A model generated the notes under the pieces. That model was not told the DNA's origin. It did no database searches and saw only the letters and a program-made list of their open reading frames with translations. The position numbers and the translations under genes were made by a program. A DNA stretch of 64,000 bases from Marivibrio sp040218065. Lineage in GTDB: Bacteria; Pseudomonadota; Alphaproteobacteria; UBA8366; Aestuariispiraceae. Every line of letters begins with the position of its first letter. Position 1 is the stretch's first letter. The stretch is taken from the NCBI RefSeq assembly GCF_040218065.1, contig NZ_JAVJQE010000013.1, positions 62,001 through 126,000 on the forward strand, given 5' to 3'. Positions 18,089-27,584 of this stretch are shown one piece after another.

Positions 18089-20453
18089 GCGTCCGACTTT
18101 CTCCAACAGACTGCGCGTCGGGCGGCCCGCCTTCTCCGACCGCCGCCTCAGGCGCGGGCGCGGCCGGCGCGCCGGCGCGCGGCAGGGTCAAGACCACGAG
18201 CGCGCCGACGCCCGCAGGCGCGTCGGCGAGCGTCACCGACCCGCCGTGATCCTCCATGATCTTCTTGACGATGGCCAGCCCCAGGCCGGTGCCTTTCGCC
18301 CGGGTGGTGACGTACGGCTCCGTCAGCCGATCGCGATCCTCCTTAGGCAGGCCGCGACCGTTATCCTCAATCTCGACGCGCACTTGTTCGCCCGCCCCCT
18401 CGGCGCGCTCCTCGATCAGGCGCACGGCGATTCGGCCCGGCGGCGCGTCGGCATCCTCGCGCCCCTCGATCGCGTCGTAGGCGTTCTGCAGGAGGTTGGT
18501 GACGACTTGGCTCAACTGGCGCCCGTCGCACCGAAGCTCGATCGGCCCCGCCGGCAGCGAGACGTCGTAGGTCACCGCCGCATGGGCGTTGCGCTGCAGG
18601 AAGACCGCCTGGCGAACGATGTCGCACAAATCCTGATTCGCCATCCTGGGCGCGGGCATGCGCGCGAAACTGGAGAATTCGTCGACCATCCGACCGATGT
18701 CTCCGACATGGCGGACGATCGTGTCCGTGCACGTGGCGAACGTCTCAGGATCGCTCTTTATCTCTTTGAGATATTTCCTTTTAAGGCGCTCGGCCGACAG
18801 CTGGATCGGGGTCAGCGGATTCTTGATCTCATGAGCGATGCGGCGGGCGACGTCGGCCCAGGCCGCTTTGCGTTGGGCGGCCAGCAGCAACGAGACGTCG
18901 TCGAACGTGACCACGAAGCCCTGAACCGACCCGGTCGGCGCCCCGCGCGCATCCTCCTCGCGTTCGGCGCCGACGCGCACCAGAAGGGTGCGAGCGTAAC
19001 CGTCGCGCAGAATGCGGATCTGCGATTCTGCGAACCGGCCCTGGCGCTTCTTGCGCGCCTCGGCGACCAGTTCTCCCATCTCCGGCGCAACGTCCCATAG
19101 CGGCTCGCCCAGGCGCTCCTCCAACTCCAAACCCAAAAGGTCGGAGGCCGATCGATTGGGCAGATCGATCCGTCCGTCCGCATCGAGGCCGATCACGCCC
19201 GCGGACACGCCGGAGAGCACCGCCTCGGTGAAGCGTCGTCGCTCGTCGATCTGCTTGTTGGCTTCCAGCAGTTCGCTGCGTTGCGAGCGCAGCTGCGCCG
19301 TCATCCGGTTGAAGGCGCGGCTGAGCAGACCAAGTTCGTCATCCCGGTTTCCGGATTCCGGCACCTGCGCCTCAAGATCGCCGCTGCGCACCTTCTCGGT
19401 CGCCCCGATCAAGGTGCTGATCGGCTGAGAGAGCTGGGTCGCGAGATTGAGGCCGATCCACACCGCGGTCAGCAAGAGCAGCAGCGAGACCACCATGAAC
19501 GCCAGCGCGAAAGAAACCTTGATGTCGGAGCGCTGGCCCTCAAGCCGTTCGAACTGGCGCACCGCGCCCAACGTCTGCTCGATTCGCTGAAGCACCTTGG
19601 GGTCCACCAAGCGGCCGATATAGAGATACAGGTCGACGAAGTTGTCGAGCTTGATCAGAGCGCGCACCCGATCGTCCGCGTCGCTGGTCAGCAGCACCAC
19701 CTCGCCCTGGGCGGCCTCGGCGACCGCGGATTCCTTGATCGGCTCGAACTCGAGCACCACCGTCAGTCCCGCCCGGGCGAGCACGTTGCGCGTCGACCCT
19801 TCGAAAACGATCGCCTCGCTCAGATCGCGCAGACGAAGTTGGATGTCGAGCATGCGATTGAGGAGCGTCGGGTTCGGCTGCAGGAAACGAGCGTCGTTGT
19901 TGAGGTCGCGGGCGATGCGCAGCGCGTCGGTTCGGATGTTCTTCTGGTGCTCGTCCAGATAGGCCTGGGCCACCTCCCGACTTTCGGAGACGGCGGTGCG
20001 CACCCGGTCGCTGAACCAGCTCTCCAATCCCAGATCGAAAAACAGCCAGGAGAAAATAGCTACGATGATCGCCGGCGTCACCGAGAGAAGCCCGAACAAC
20101 ATCACGAGCTTGACGTAAAGCTTCGAGCCGGCCGAGCCGCGCCGCCGCTCGGCCCAGATCGCGACGATCCGGCGCGTCACGACGACCCCGACCAGCAGCA
20201 GCAGCACCAGATCGAGATTGATCAGCGCCACCAGCATGTTCGGGTCGTCGCCGAAGGGCGGCACGCCGGTGAAGGCGGCGTAGGTCCCCGCCCCCGCCGC
20301 GAGAGAGAGGCCCAGCAGCAAAAGGGTCGCGACGCGTGACACGCGCGGAGAGGCGGCCCACGCAGCCAGCCGGCTTAACCGCGCCCGCCGCGCCCCGGTG
20401 TCGGCGGAGCCGGCGGCTTTGGCCGTGCCGGGACTTTCGGCGTTGCTGCTCAT
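18078..20453 (-). CDS. ntrY: sensor histidine kinase NtrY
   Basis: Membrane histidine kinase of the NtrYX pair. 791 residues: about three N-terminal membrane segments, a periplasmic or extracellular part, a further segment near residue 330, HAMP (about 345-400), PAS (about 415-520), HisKA with AHEIKNPLTPIQLS (about 565), and HATPase with NLLQNAYDAIEG, IEDNGRGLP and GTGLGLAIVKKIM. The acidic-basic layout is typical. The start at 20453 has no good Shine-Dalgarno; a 14-bp tandem repeat ends 10 bases upstream. Confidence 0.96.
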   Translation of the reverse strand: MSSNAESPGTAKAAGSADTGARRARLSRLAAWAASPRVSRVATLLLLGLSLAAGAGTYAAFTGVPPFGDDPNMLVALINLDLVLLLLVGVVVTRRIVAIWAERRRGSAGSKLYVKLVMLFGLLSVTPAIIVAIFSWLFFDLGLESWFSDRVRTAVSESREVAQAYLDEHQKNIRTDALRIARDLNNDARFLQPNPTLLNRMLDIQLRLRDLSEAIVFEGSTRNVLARAGLTVVLEFEPIKESAVAEAAQGEVVLLTSDADDRVRALIKLDNFVDLYLYIGRLVDPKVLQRIEQTLGAVRQFERLEGQRSDIKVSFALAFMVVSLLLLLTAVWIGLNLATQLSQPISTLIGATEKVRSGDLEAQVPESGNRDDELGLLSRAFNRMTAQLRSQRSELLEANKQIDERRRFTEAVLSGVSAGVIGLDADGRIDLPNRSASDLLGLELEERLGEPLWDVAPEMGELVAEARKKRQGRFAESQIRILRDGYARTLLVRVGAEREEDARGAPTGSVQGFVVTFDDVSLLLAAQRKAAWADVARRIAHEIKNPLTPIQLSAERLKRKYLKEIKSDPETFATCTDTIVRHVGDIGRMVDEFSSFARMPAPRMANQDLCDIVRQAVFLQRNAHAAVTYDVSLPAGPIELRCDGRQLSQVVTNLLQNAYDAIEGREDADAPPGRIAVRLIEERAEGAGEQVRVEIEDNGRGLPKEDRDRLTEPYVTTRAKGTGLGLAIVKKIMEDHGGSVTLADAPAGVGALVVLTLPRAGAPAAPAPEAAVGEGGPPDAQSVGESRTHGA

Positions 20454-20462
20454 CAGGACAAA

Positions 20463-20518
20463 GCTTTCTAAACCGGCCTTTCTAAACCGGCCTTTCTAAA
20501 CCGGGCTTTCTGAACCGG
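20463..20518. repeat. four tandem copies of a 14-bp repeat just upstream of ntrY
   Basis: Units on the plus strand are gctttctaaaccgg, cctttctaaaccgg, cctttctaaaccgg and gctttctgaaccgg; a decayed fifth copy (gtttcaagaacc) may follow. The array fills much of the 101 bases between ntrC and ntrY. Read leftward it offers AGAAAG near the expected ribosome site of ntrY, so copy number could affect ntrYX expression. Confidence 0.9.
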
Positions 20519-20554
20519 GTTTCAAGAACCGCGTGGAGAGCTTAGCGCGTTCGT

Positions 20555-22027
20555 CTACCCCGTGCGACCGCCGCGGACCACCTGAATATCCAATTCGCGG
20601 ATCTTCTTGCGCAAGGTGTTCCGATTGAGGCCCAGCAGCTCGGCGGCTTTTATCTGATTGCCCTTGGTGGCCTCGAGGCATAGCTCGATCAACGGTCGCT
20701 CCACCTCCGCCAACACCCGATCGTAGAGCCCGTTCGGCGGCAGCCCGTCGCCATGCGCTGTGAAAAAGCGCTTCAGCGTACGCTCGACCGCCCCGCTTAA
20801 GCTCTCGCCGTCGCCCCCGTCGCCGCCGACGACTTCGGCCCCGCCGGGCGCGGCCTCGTCCGCCGGGGCTTCGGCCAACTCGGCCTCGATCACGTCGACG
20901 TCGATCGTGTCCTCGGCGTAGAGCGCCGCGAGGCGCCGAACGAGGTTCTCCAGCTCGCGCACGTTGCCTGGCCAGCGATGCTGGCGCAGCCGATCCATAG
21001 CCGCCGTCGTCAACGTCTTCGGCGGCAGCCCCTCCTCCATCGCCTGGGTCAGGAAATGGCGCACCAGATCCGGCACGTCCTCGCGTCGCTCGCGAAGCGG
21101 CGGCAAGCGGATCGGGACCACGTTCAGGCGATAGTACAAGTCCTCGCGGAACCGGCCTTGCGCGACGAGTTGGCGCAGATCGCGGTGCGTAGCGGCGATG
21201 ATCCGTACGTCGGTCTTGATCGGCTGGCGCCCGCCGACCGTCGTGTACTCGCCTTCCTGCAGTACGCGAAGCAGGCGCGTCTGCGCCTCAAACGGCATGT
21301 CGCCGATCTCGTCGAGGAAGAGCGAGCCGCTTTGCGCCTGCTCGAAGCGCCCCGCGTAGCGCTGGGTGGCGCCGGTGAAGGCGCCCTTCTCATGACCGAA
21401 CAGCTCGCTTTCGATCAATTCGCGCGGGATCGCCGCCATGTTGATGGCGACGAACGGCCCGCCGCGTCGACGCGAAAAATCGTGCAGCGCGCGGGCCACC
21501 AGTTCCTTGCCGGTGCCGCTTTCGCCCGTGATCAGCGCCGAGAGGTCCGTTCCGGTCAATCGCGCGATGACGCGATAGACTTCCTGCATGGCCTGACTGC
21601 GGCCGATCAACGGCAGCTTCTCGCCGCCCTCCTCCGGGCTTTCGCTGCGCTCGCCCACAGTCGGCGCGGCCAACGCCCGGCGCACCGCTTCGATGAGGTC
21701 TCCGAGGTCGAACGGCTTCGGCAGATATTCGAACGCCCCGCGCTCGGTCGCCTTCACGGCGGTGAGCAGGGTGTTCTGCGCGCTCATCGCGATGACGCGA
21801 AGCTCCGGGCGCTGTTTGCGGATCTGCGGGATCAGGTCCAGGCCGTTGCCGTCCGGCATGATGACGTCGGTGATGACGAGGTCGCCCTCCCCCTCGCTCA
21901 CCCAGTGCCACAAGGTGGCGGCGTTGCCGGTCGCGCGCACGTCGTAGCCGAGTCGACCGAGGGCCTGCATGACGACGGTGCGGATCGCCTTGTCGTCGTC
22001 CGCGACCAGGATCGTCTCGTCCGCCAT
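20555..22027 (-). CDS. ntrC: nitrogen regulation response regulator NtrC
   Basis: Sigma-54-dependent activator of nitrogen assimilation genes, phosphorylated by NtrB. 490 residues from MADETILVADDDKAIR: receiver with phospho-acceptor in LVITDVIMPDGNG, AAA+ domain with GESGTGKELVARALH (about residue 170), intact GAFTGA (about 220) and Walker B SLFLDEIGDMP, then a Fis-type HTH (KAAELLGLNRNTLRKKI). The start at 22027 follows GGGGAGGGG; an ATG seven codons earlier overlaps ntrB. Confidence 0.97.
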   Translation of the reverse strand: MADETILVADDDKAIRTVVMQALGRLGYDVRATGNAATLWHWVSEGEGDLVITDVIMPDGNGLDLIPQIRKQRPELRVIAMSAQNTLLTAVKATERGAFEYLPKPFDLGDLIEAVRRALAAPTVGERSESPEEGGEKLPLIGRSQAMQEVYRVIARLTGTDLSALITGESGTGKELVARALHDFSRRRGGPFVAINMAAIPRELIESELFGHEKGAFTGATQRYAGRFEQAQSGSLFLDEIGDMPFEAQTRLLRVLQEGEYTTVGGRQPIKTDVRIIAATHRDLRQLVAQGRFREDLYYRLNVVPIRLPPLRERREDVPDLVRHFLTQAMEEGLPPKTLTTAAMDRLRQHRWPGNVRELENLVRRLAALYAEDTIDVDVIEAELAEAPADEAAPGGAEVVGGDGGDGESLSGAVERTLKRFFTAHGDGLPPNGLYDRVLAEVERPLIELCLEATKGNQIKAAELLGLNRNTLRKKIRELDIQVVRGGRTG

Positions 22028-22044
22028 CGCCGACCCCTCCCCGC

Positions 22045-23205
22045 TCAACCGGCCGCGTCGTCATCGCTCGGCGCGTCGATCGGCTCGCTCGCGCGGAGCA
22101 TCGGCAGCATGACCGAAAAGACGGTGCGTCGCGGTCGGCTGTCGACGTCGATGACGCCGCCGTGGTCGCCGATCAGCTTCGCCGCCAGCGCAAGGCCCAA
22201 TCCGGTCCCGCCTTGCTTCGTGGTGATGAAGGGATCGAAAAGATTCCGGCGAATGTCCTCGGGGATGCCCGGTCCGTTGTCGCGCACGGTGACCACCAGC
22301 GGCAGATGCATTCGGCTGTCGAGCCCGGGGACCGCCAGACGAACGCCGTGCCGGAAGGCGGTCTTGACCACGATCTCCGCATCATGAACCCCCGCGCCCT
22401 GCACCGCCTCGGCCGCATTCTTGACCAAGTTCAAGAAAACCTGCACCAGCTGGTCCTTATCGCCGTAGACCGGCGGAAGGGACGGATCGTAATCGGCCGT
22501 GAAGCGGACGCCCTTGCCGAACCCGTTGCGCGCGAGCTCCAGCACCCGATCGAGGACGATGTGGATGTTGACGGCTTCGCGCTCCAGGCTCGGCCGGTCC
22601 GAGAAGACCTCCATCCGGCCGACCAGCTTCACGATGCGGTCAGTCTCCTCCTTGATCAGCTGACACAGCGCGCGGTCCTCGCCCGGCACCAGCGTCTCCA
22701 GCAACTGCGCCGCCCCGCGGATGCCGGACAGCGGATTCTTCACTTCATGCGCCAACATCGCCGAGAGGGCGCTCACCGAGCGGGCGGCGCCGCGCTGGGT
22801 CAGCGCGTCATCGATCTTGCCGGCGATGGTGTGCTCTTTCAGCGTGATGACCACGCCGCCCTCGACGTCGCCCAACGGCGCCGCGTCGATCGACAGCAGG
22901 TGACGGCCGATCCGCGGCGTCTGCAATTGGACGCCGTATTCCGTCATGCTGCTCTGCGAGCGGCGGACCTTCGCGACCAGCGCCAAGAGCGGGCTGTCGT
23001 GCGGGATCAGCGCCTGGAGGTTCTGGCCGAACAACGAAACCCGGCTGCCCGCGAAGAAACTCTCGGCCGCGCCGTTGACGAAGACGACGTCGTCCTTCTG
23101 ATCCACGACCAGAACCGGCTCCGGCAGCGCCTCGAGGATCGCTTCCGCGGCCGGGCGCGCCGGCCCGACCACGGCGGGATCGTTTTCGGCGATGCGCAGC
23201 ATCAT
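22045..23205 (-). CDS. ntrB: nitrogen regulation histidine kinase NtrB
   Basis: Soluble kinase/phosphatase that relays nitrogen status (via PII) to NtrC. 386 residues: a PAS domain (about 25-130, with EPVLVVDQ and FVNGAAESFF), HisKA with AMLAHEVKNPLSGIRG (about 160), and HATPase with LNLVKNAAEAV, RDNGPGIPED and GTGLGLALAAKLI. The ATG at 23205 overlaps the dusB stop as ATGA; a second ATG follows at once (MM). No membrane segment, as expected. Confidence 0.96.
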   Translation of the reverse strand: MMLRIAENDPAVVGPARPAAEAILEALPEPVLVVDQKDDVVFVNGAAESFFAGSRVSLFGQNLQALIPHDSPLLALVAKVRRSQSSMTEYGVQLQTPRIGRHLLSIDAAPLGDVEGGVVITLKEHTIAGKIDDALTQRGAARSVSALSAMLAHEVKNPLSGIRGAAQLLETLVPGEDRALCQLIKEETDRIVKLVGRMEVFSDRPSLEREAVNIHIVLDRVLELARNGFGKGVRFTADYDPSLPPVYGDKDQLVQVFLNLVKNAAEAVQGAGVHDAEIVVKTAFRHGVRLAVPGLDSRMHLPLVVTVRDNGPGIPEDIRRNLFDPFITTKQGGTGLGLALAAKLIGDHGGVIDVDSRPRRTVFSVMLPMLRASEPIDAPSDDDAAG

Positions 23206-24305
23206 GCGGCCTCCCGATCCGGCGGGGCCGCCTGGCGGCCCCCGTCCTCGAGGCGCGCGAAGGCGGCGCGCAACGTACGGAGCACGACCGTCGGCTCCTC
23301 CAGACGCATCAACTCGTCCCGGATGGCGGCTGCGCCGGGGACGCCGCCCCCATCCGGTCCGCGCGCGGCCTTTAGGTACCAGCTCAAATGTTTGCGCGCG
23401 TGACGCAATCCCCGATGGCGGCCGTAATGCGCCAGCATCGCCTCGTAATGTTCTGACGCCACATCGGCGATCTCCGCCGGCGACGGATCGGCGGGCCAAA
23501 GGCCGGTGCGCAGGTAAGCCGCCGCCTGTCCCACGATCCAAGGCCGGCCGTAGGCGCCGCGTCCGATCATCGCCGCGTCCGCGCCGGTTCGCTCAAGGCA
23601 GGCGTCCAGAGTGGGCGCGTCGACCACGTCGCCGTTGGCGATCAACGGCAGGTCGATCGCCGCCTTCACCCGTCCGATGAAGGCCCAATCGGCGGCGCCG
23701 GCGTATTTCTGCTCGCGCGTGCGGCCGTGGACGGTGACCGCCGCGATCCCTGCGGCTTGGGCCAGCCGGGCGAATTCGGGCGCGTTGCGGGCGTCCGCGG
23801 CCCAGCCGGTGCGCATCTTCGCGGTGACGGGCACGCCCGCCGGCCCGGCCGCCGCGACGGCGGCCTCCATGATGCGCGCGGCCTCCTCCGGCGCGCGCAT
23901 CAAGGCGGAGCCGCAAAACTTGTTGGTGACCTTCTTGGCCGGACAGCCGAAATTCAGATCGATCACGTCCGCGCCCAGATCCAGGCACAGCCGCGCCGCC
24001 TCCCCCACCGCCTGCGGATCGTGTCCGGCCAGCTGGACGATGCGCGGACGCTCCTCGCCCTCCGCCTTCAGGCGGTTCAGCGTGACGCGGCTCTCGCGCA
24101 CCGCTTCATGGCTGGCGATCATCTCGGAGACCACGGCCGGCGCGCCCAAGCGCCGCGCCAGCGCCCGAAACGGCGGATCGGTCACCCCGGACATCGGGGC
24201 CAGAAGAACGGGCGGATCGATCGCGATCGCGTCCGACAGACGCAACGGCGCAAGCGGTTTGCCGCCTGACGACGCGCTCGGATTGCTCTTGATTTGGGCG
24301 CCCAT
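23202..24305 (-). CDS. dusB: tRNA-dihydrouridine synthase DusB
   Basis: FMN enzyme that reduces uridine to dihydrouridine in tRNA. 367 residues. It has LLAPMSGVTDPPFRALARRL at the N-terminus of the TIM barrel, the catalytic Cys in DLNFGCPAKKV (about residue 115), TVHGRTREQKY (about 190) and the FMN phosphate site IGRGAYGRPWIV (about 245). It leads the leftward dusB-ntrB-ntrC-ntrY-ntrX run, the conserved order in alphaproteobacteria (nifR3-ntrB). Confidence 0.97.
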   Translation of the reverse strand: MGAQIKSNPSASSGGKPLAPLRLSDAIAIDPPVLLAPMSGVTDPPFRALARRLGAPAVVSEMIASHEAVRESRVTLNRLKAEGEERPRIVQLAGHDPQAVGEAARLCLDLGADVIDLNFGCPAKKVTNKFCGSALMRAPEEAARIMEAAVAAAGPAGVPVTAKMRTGWAADARNAPEFARLAQAAGIAAVTVHGRTREQKYAGAADWAFIGRVKAAIDLPLIANGDVVDAPTLDACLERTGADAAMIGRGAYGRPWIVGQAAAYLRTGLWPADPSPAEIADVASEHYEAMLAHYGRHRGLRHARKHLSWYLKAARGPDGGGVPGAAAIRDELMRLEEPTVVLRTLRAAFARLEDGGRQAAPPDREAA

Positions 24306-24404
24306 GGCAAATCCGTTTAATACGCCTAAAGATTAGGCATTTCGGCGCGAGCTATACGCCGGAACGCAGTCGGTTGTAAAAGGAAATCGGCGGCGGCGGA
24401 CGGC

Positions 24405-25226
24405 TCAGCCGGCCAGGACGTCGGTCACGAACTTGACCCCGGGAAAGCCCAACGTCACCAGAAGATAGGCCACCAGCACCGCGCGCGCCGCCTTGCGTCC
24501 GCGCAACCCCCAGCGGGCCCGCGCCCACAACAGCAGCGCGATGCCTGCGAAAGCGGCCAGCGTCAACATGGTCTTGTGGTCAAGCGCCAAAAGCCGGCCG
24601 GTCTGCACCATCAGCGCCCCCATCCCCGTCACCAGACCGAGGCCGAGCAGCCCTTCGGCTGCGACCAGCAGGCGATGCTCCAGCGCCTCCGCTTCGGCGG
24701 CCGCCGGCAGCCGACGCGTCAGGCGCGTGGGCCGTCGGTTTTTCAGCGCGCGCTCCTGCAGCATCATGGCGGCGGCCGAAATGGCGGCGAGCGTAATCAC
24801 CGCATAGGCCGCGACCGACAACACGATGTGCAAGGTCAGCCAGGGATCGAGGGCGCCGCCGCGCAGCAGGGCGCCGTCGCGTTCGGTGTCCGACCAGATC
24901 GTCGCGATCAATCCCAAAGCCGTCAGATAGGGGCCGAGCAGCAGAATGAGCCGCCGCGCCGCCGGCTCCAGCGCCGCGATGATCAGGTACAGTGCGGCGG
25001 CGCCGCCCGCCGTGACCCAAAGGGTCAGGCCGAATCCCGGTCGCCAGCCCTCGTCGAGCAAGGCGCCCGCCAACAGCGCCGGACCGGCGGCGCCCAGCAC
25101 CGCCAAGACCCAGAAAAGCGCGTCTCCGGCCGCCTCCCGCTCCGCAGGACGGAGCCAGACGGCGGCGGCGGCGGGCAACAGGGCGGCCGCCGCGATCAGA
25201 TGAAGAGGGAGGGACAAGGCGCTCAT
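24405..25226 (-). CDS. CcsA/HemX-like integral membrane protein
   Basis: 273 residues with about eight hydrophobic segments. The TLHIVLSVAAYAVITLAA segment with its His, and a later LALDHKTMLTLAAF His, match the CcsA/YpjD family, in which such histidines handle haem during cytochrome c maturation. The WD-type Trp-rich signature (WGxxWxWD) of true CcsA is not visible, so it is more likely the YpjD/HemX-type relative. It diverges from ispDF and lies upstream of dusB on the same strand, 99 bases apart. Confidence 0.75.
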   Translation of the reverse strand: MSALSLPLHLIAAAALLPAAAAVWLRPAEREAAGDALFWVLAVLGAAGPALLAGALLDEGWRPGFGLTLWVTAGGAAALYLIIAALEPAARRLILLLGPYLTALGLIATIWSDTERDGALLRGGALDPWLTLHIVLSVAAYAVITLAAISAAAMMLQERALKNRRPTRLTRRLPAAAEAEALEHRLLVAAEGLLGLGLVTGMGALMVQTGRLLALDHKTMLTLAAFAGIALLLWARARWGLRGRKAARAVLVAYLLVTLGFPGVKFVTDVLAG

Positions 25227-25306
25227 GCCGGGTTATATAACACCGGCGTCGCCGCGCTTACACGTGCTGAGTGGTCCTTTTTTCCGCGGAGGTCGCCGCA
25301 AACCCT

Positions 25307-26533
25307 ATGTCGGACTCGTCTCGCTCCACCGTCGCCGTCCTGATCGTCGCCGCCGGCCGCGGCGTGCGCGCCGGCGGCGGCGTTCCCAAACAGTATCGCC
25401 CGCTGGCCGGCGTCCCCGTCCTGCGCCGTACGATCGAGGCTTTCCGGACGCATCCGGCGATCGGCCGGATCCTGGTGGTGATCGGACCGGAGGACGGACC
25501 CGACTACGCCGCCGCGACGCGCGATCTTGCGGCGCCGCCGGCGACGGCCGTCGGCGGCGCGTCGCGTCAAGAGTCGGTCTTCAACGGATTGACGGCGTTG
25601 GAAGAAACCGAACCGGGGCCGCCGGATCTCGTCCTTATCCACGACGCCGCCCGCCCGAATCCGCCCGCCGCCCTGATCGAGCGCGTGATCGCGAACGCCC
25701 AGCGCCACGGGGCCGCCCTTCCCGCCTTGGCCATTCCCGACACGATCAAGCGCGGGCGGCGCGACGCCGACGGCGCGCTGGTCGTCGAGGAGACGGTCCC
25801 GCGGGACACGCTGTTCGGCGCGCAGACGCCTCAGGGGTTTCGCTTCGCCGATATTCTGGCCGCGCACCGGATCGGGCGATCGGCGCAAGCGACGGACGAC
25901 GCGGCGCTGTTCGAGGCGATGGGCAAACGCGTCGTATTGGTCGACGGGGCGTGGGAGGCGCAGAAATTGACGACGGAAGAGGATTTCGCGCGGGCCGAAC
26001 GATCGCTCGCCGGGCCCGAGGAAACGCGGGTCGGCAGCGGGTTCGACGTCCACCGCTTCGAGGAGGGGCGCGATTTCGTGACCCTGTGCGGCGTCCGCGT
26101 GCCGCATGACCGCGGCCTGAAAGGCCATTCCGACGCGGATGTCGGGCTGCACGCGTTGACCGACGCCATCCTGGGCGCGCTGGCGCTGGGCGACATCGGA
26201 GAGCATTTCCCGCCGAGCGACCCGCAATGGCGCGGCGCCGATTCGGCGGCCTTCCTGCGCCGCGCCGTGGATCTGGCGCTCGACGCCGGCGCCCGGATCG
26301 TGCATCTGGACGTGACGCTGATCTGCGAGCGCCCGAAACTGGGGCCGCATCGCGCCGCCATGCGCGCCCGGATCGCCGACATCGCGGGGATCGCGGAGAG
26401 CCGCGTCTCGGTCAAGGCGACGACGACGGAAGGTCTTGGCTTCACCGGCCGGGGCGAAGGGATCGCCGCCCAGGCGCTCGCGACGCTGGCCGCACGCGCG
26501 GACGCAGACGCCCGGGCCGGCGGTGACGCATGA
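25307..26533 (+). CDS. ispDF: bifunctional IspD/IspF isoprenoid enzyme
   Basis: Fusion of 2-C-methyl-D-erythritol 4-phosphate cytidylyltransferase and 2-C-methyl-D-erythritol 2,4-cyclodiphosphate synthase, two steps of the MEP pathway. 408 residues. The IspD part opens with VLIVAAGRGVRAGGGVPKQY and has the DAARP and GAQTPQGF motifs; the IspF part starts near residue 240 with GSGFDVHRFEEG and includes KGHSDADVGLHALTDA and GDIGEHFPP. The fusion is typical of this class. Start 25307 is chosen over GTG 25271 because it is the usual N-terminus and GGAGG lies upstream. Confidence 0.96.
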   Translation: MSDSSRSTVAVLIVAAGRGVRAGGGVPKQYRPLAGVPVLRRTIEAFRTHPAIGRILVVIGPEDGPDYAAATRDLAAPPATAVGGASRQESVFNGLTALEETEPGPPDLVLIHDAARPNPPAALIERVIANAQRHGAALPALAIPDTIKRGRRDADGALVVEETVPRDTLFGAQTPQGFRFADILAAHRIGRSAQATDDAALFEAMGKRVVLVDGAWEAQKLTTEEDFARAERSLAGPEETRVGSGFDVHRFEEGRDFVTLCGVRVPHDRGLKGHSDADVGLHALTDAILGALALGDIGEHFPPSDPQWRGADSAAFLRRAVDLALDAGARIVHLDVTLICERPKLGPHRAAMRARIADIAGIAESRVSVKATTTEGLGFTGRGEGIAAQALATLAARADADARAGGDA

Positions 26534-27102
26534 GCCTGGAGCCTTTTGATCCGCAGGCGAAGGCCGGCCCTCCGCCGCGCGGAAAAGAACCGCGCCCGCC
26601 TCCGCGCCCGCCGCCGGCGCTCGCGGTTTGGGTCGCGATCGGCTTCGGCTCGGGCCTGTTGCGGCCGGGACCGGGGACCTGGGGGTCGTTGGCGGCGCTC
26701 GGCCTTGGCGCGGGATTGTGGAGCTGGGGCGGGCCGGTCGCGCTCTACACCGCGGCCCTCGCGGCCAGTCTAATCGGCGTCTGGGCGGCCGCGCGCTACG
26801 AACACTTGACCGGTCGACACGACGCCCCCGAGGTCGTGGTCGACGAATTCGCCGGACAATGGCTGGCCTTGGCGGCGCTGCCGCTCGCCGGGGCGGCGCT
26901 CTCGCCGCAGGGCGTCGCCGCGGCCTTCGTTCTGTTCCGGCTGTTCGACATCTGGAAGCCGGGACCCATAGGCTGGGCGGACCGGCGCCTGTCCGGCGGG
27001 CTCGGCGTGATGGCCGACGACGTTCTCGCGGGACTGCTGACGGGCGCAATCTTGTGGGCGTTGACTGTCTATGGAGGGCTGGAGGCGCATGTTTCCGGAT
27101 GA
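26530..27102 (+). CDS. pgpA: phosphatidylglycerophosphatase A
   Basis: Membrane phosphatase that makes phosphatidylglycerol from its phosphate. 190 residues. After a Pro-rich N-terminus, GLLRPGPGTWGSLAAL and EVVVDEFAGQWLAL carry the conserved acidic residues, followed by LFRLFDIWKPGPIGWAD and DDVLAGLL. Four hydrophobic segments are visible. It overlaps ispDF by 4 bases (ATGA) and cinA by 14 bases, so the three form one operon. Confidence 0.95.
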   Translation: MSLEPFDPQAKAGPPPRGKEPRPPPRPPPALAVWVAIGFGSGLLRPGPGTWGSLAALGLGAGLWSWGGPVALYTAALAASLIGVWAAARYEHLTGRHDAPEVVVDEFAGQWLALAALPLAGAALSPQGVAAAFVLFRLFDIWKPGPIGWADRRLSGGLGVMADDVLAGLLTGAILWALTVYGGLEAHVSG

Positions 27103-27574
27103 GTTGCTCGATCAGGCGGCGCGGTTGATCCGCGCCTGCGAAGCGCGGGACATGATGCTGGCGACCGTCGAGAGCTGCACCGGCGGCCTGATCGCCGGGT
27201 GCCTCACCTCCGTCGCAGGCTCCTCTTCGGTGATGGAGCGGGGGTTCGTGACCTACACGAACGAGGCGAAACAGCAGATGGTCGGGGCGCCCGCCGGACT
27301 GTTCGAGAGCGTCGGCGCGGTCAGTGAAGAGGTGGCGCGGGCCATGGCCGACGGCGCGATGAAGGTCGCGCCGGTGCACCTCGCCCTTTCCGTCACCGGG
27401 GTCGCCGGCCCGGGCGCGTCGGAGAGCAAACCCGCCGGTCTCGTCTATATCGGCTGTGCGCTCGCCGGCGCCCAGACCGAGGTTCGCGAGCATCATTTCG
27501 AGGGCGATCGGCAGGCCGTGCGCCTCGCCTCTGTCGCGGCGGCGCTGGATATGGCGTTGCAACGCCTCGGGTGA
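27089..27574 (+). CDS. cinA: CinA C-terminal domain protein (nicotinamide-nucleotide amidase, PncC type)
   Basis: 161 residues equal to the amidase domain alone, without the N-terminal COG1058 part of full CinA. It probably deamidates nicotinamide mononucleotide. ESCTGGLIAGCLTSVAGSS carries the catalytic Ser/Gly region, and SVTGVAGPGASESKPAGLVYIG the second family motif (in two adjoining pieces). It begins inside the end of pgpA. The longer reading frame from 27071 would give MEGWRRMF; the ATG at 27089 is better. Confidence 0.92.
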   Translation: MFPDELLDQAARLIRACEARDMMLATVESCTGGLIAGCLTSVAGSSSVMERGFVTYTNEAKQQMVGAPAGLFESVGAVSEEVARAMADGAMKVAPVHLALSVTGVAGPGASESKPAGLVYIGCALAGAQTEVREHHFEGDRQAVRLASVAAALDMALQRLG

Positions 27575-27584
27575 CGCGCGGCGC

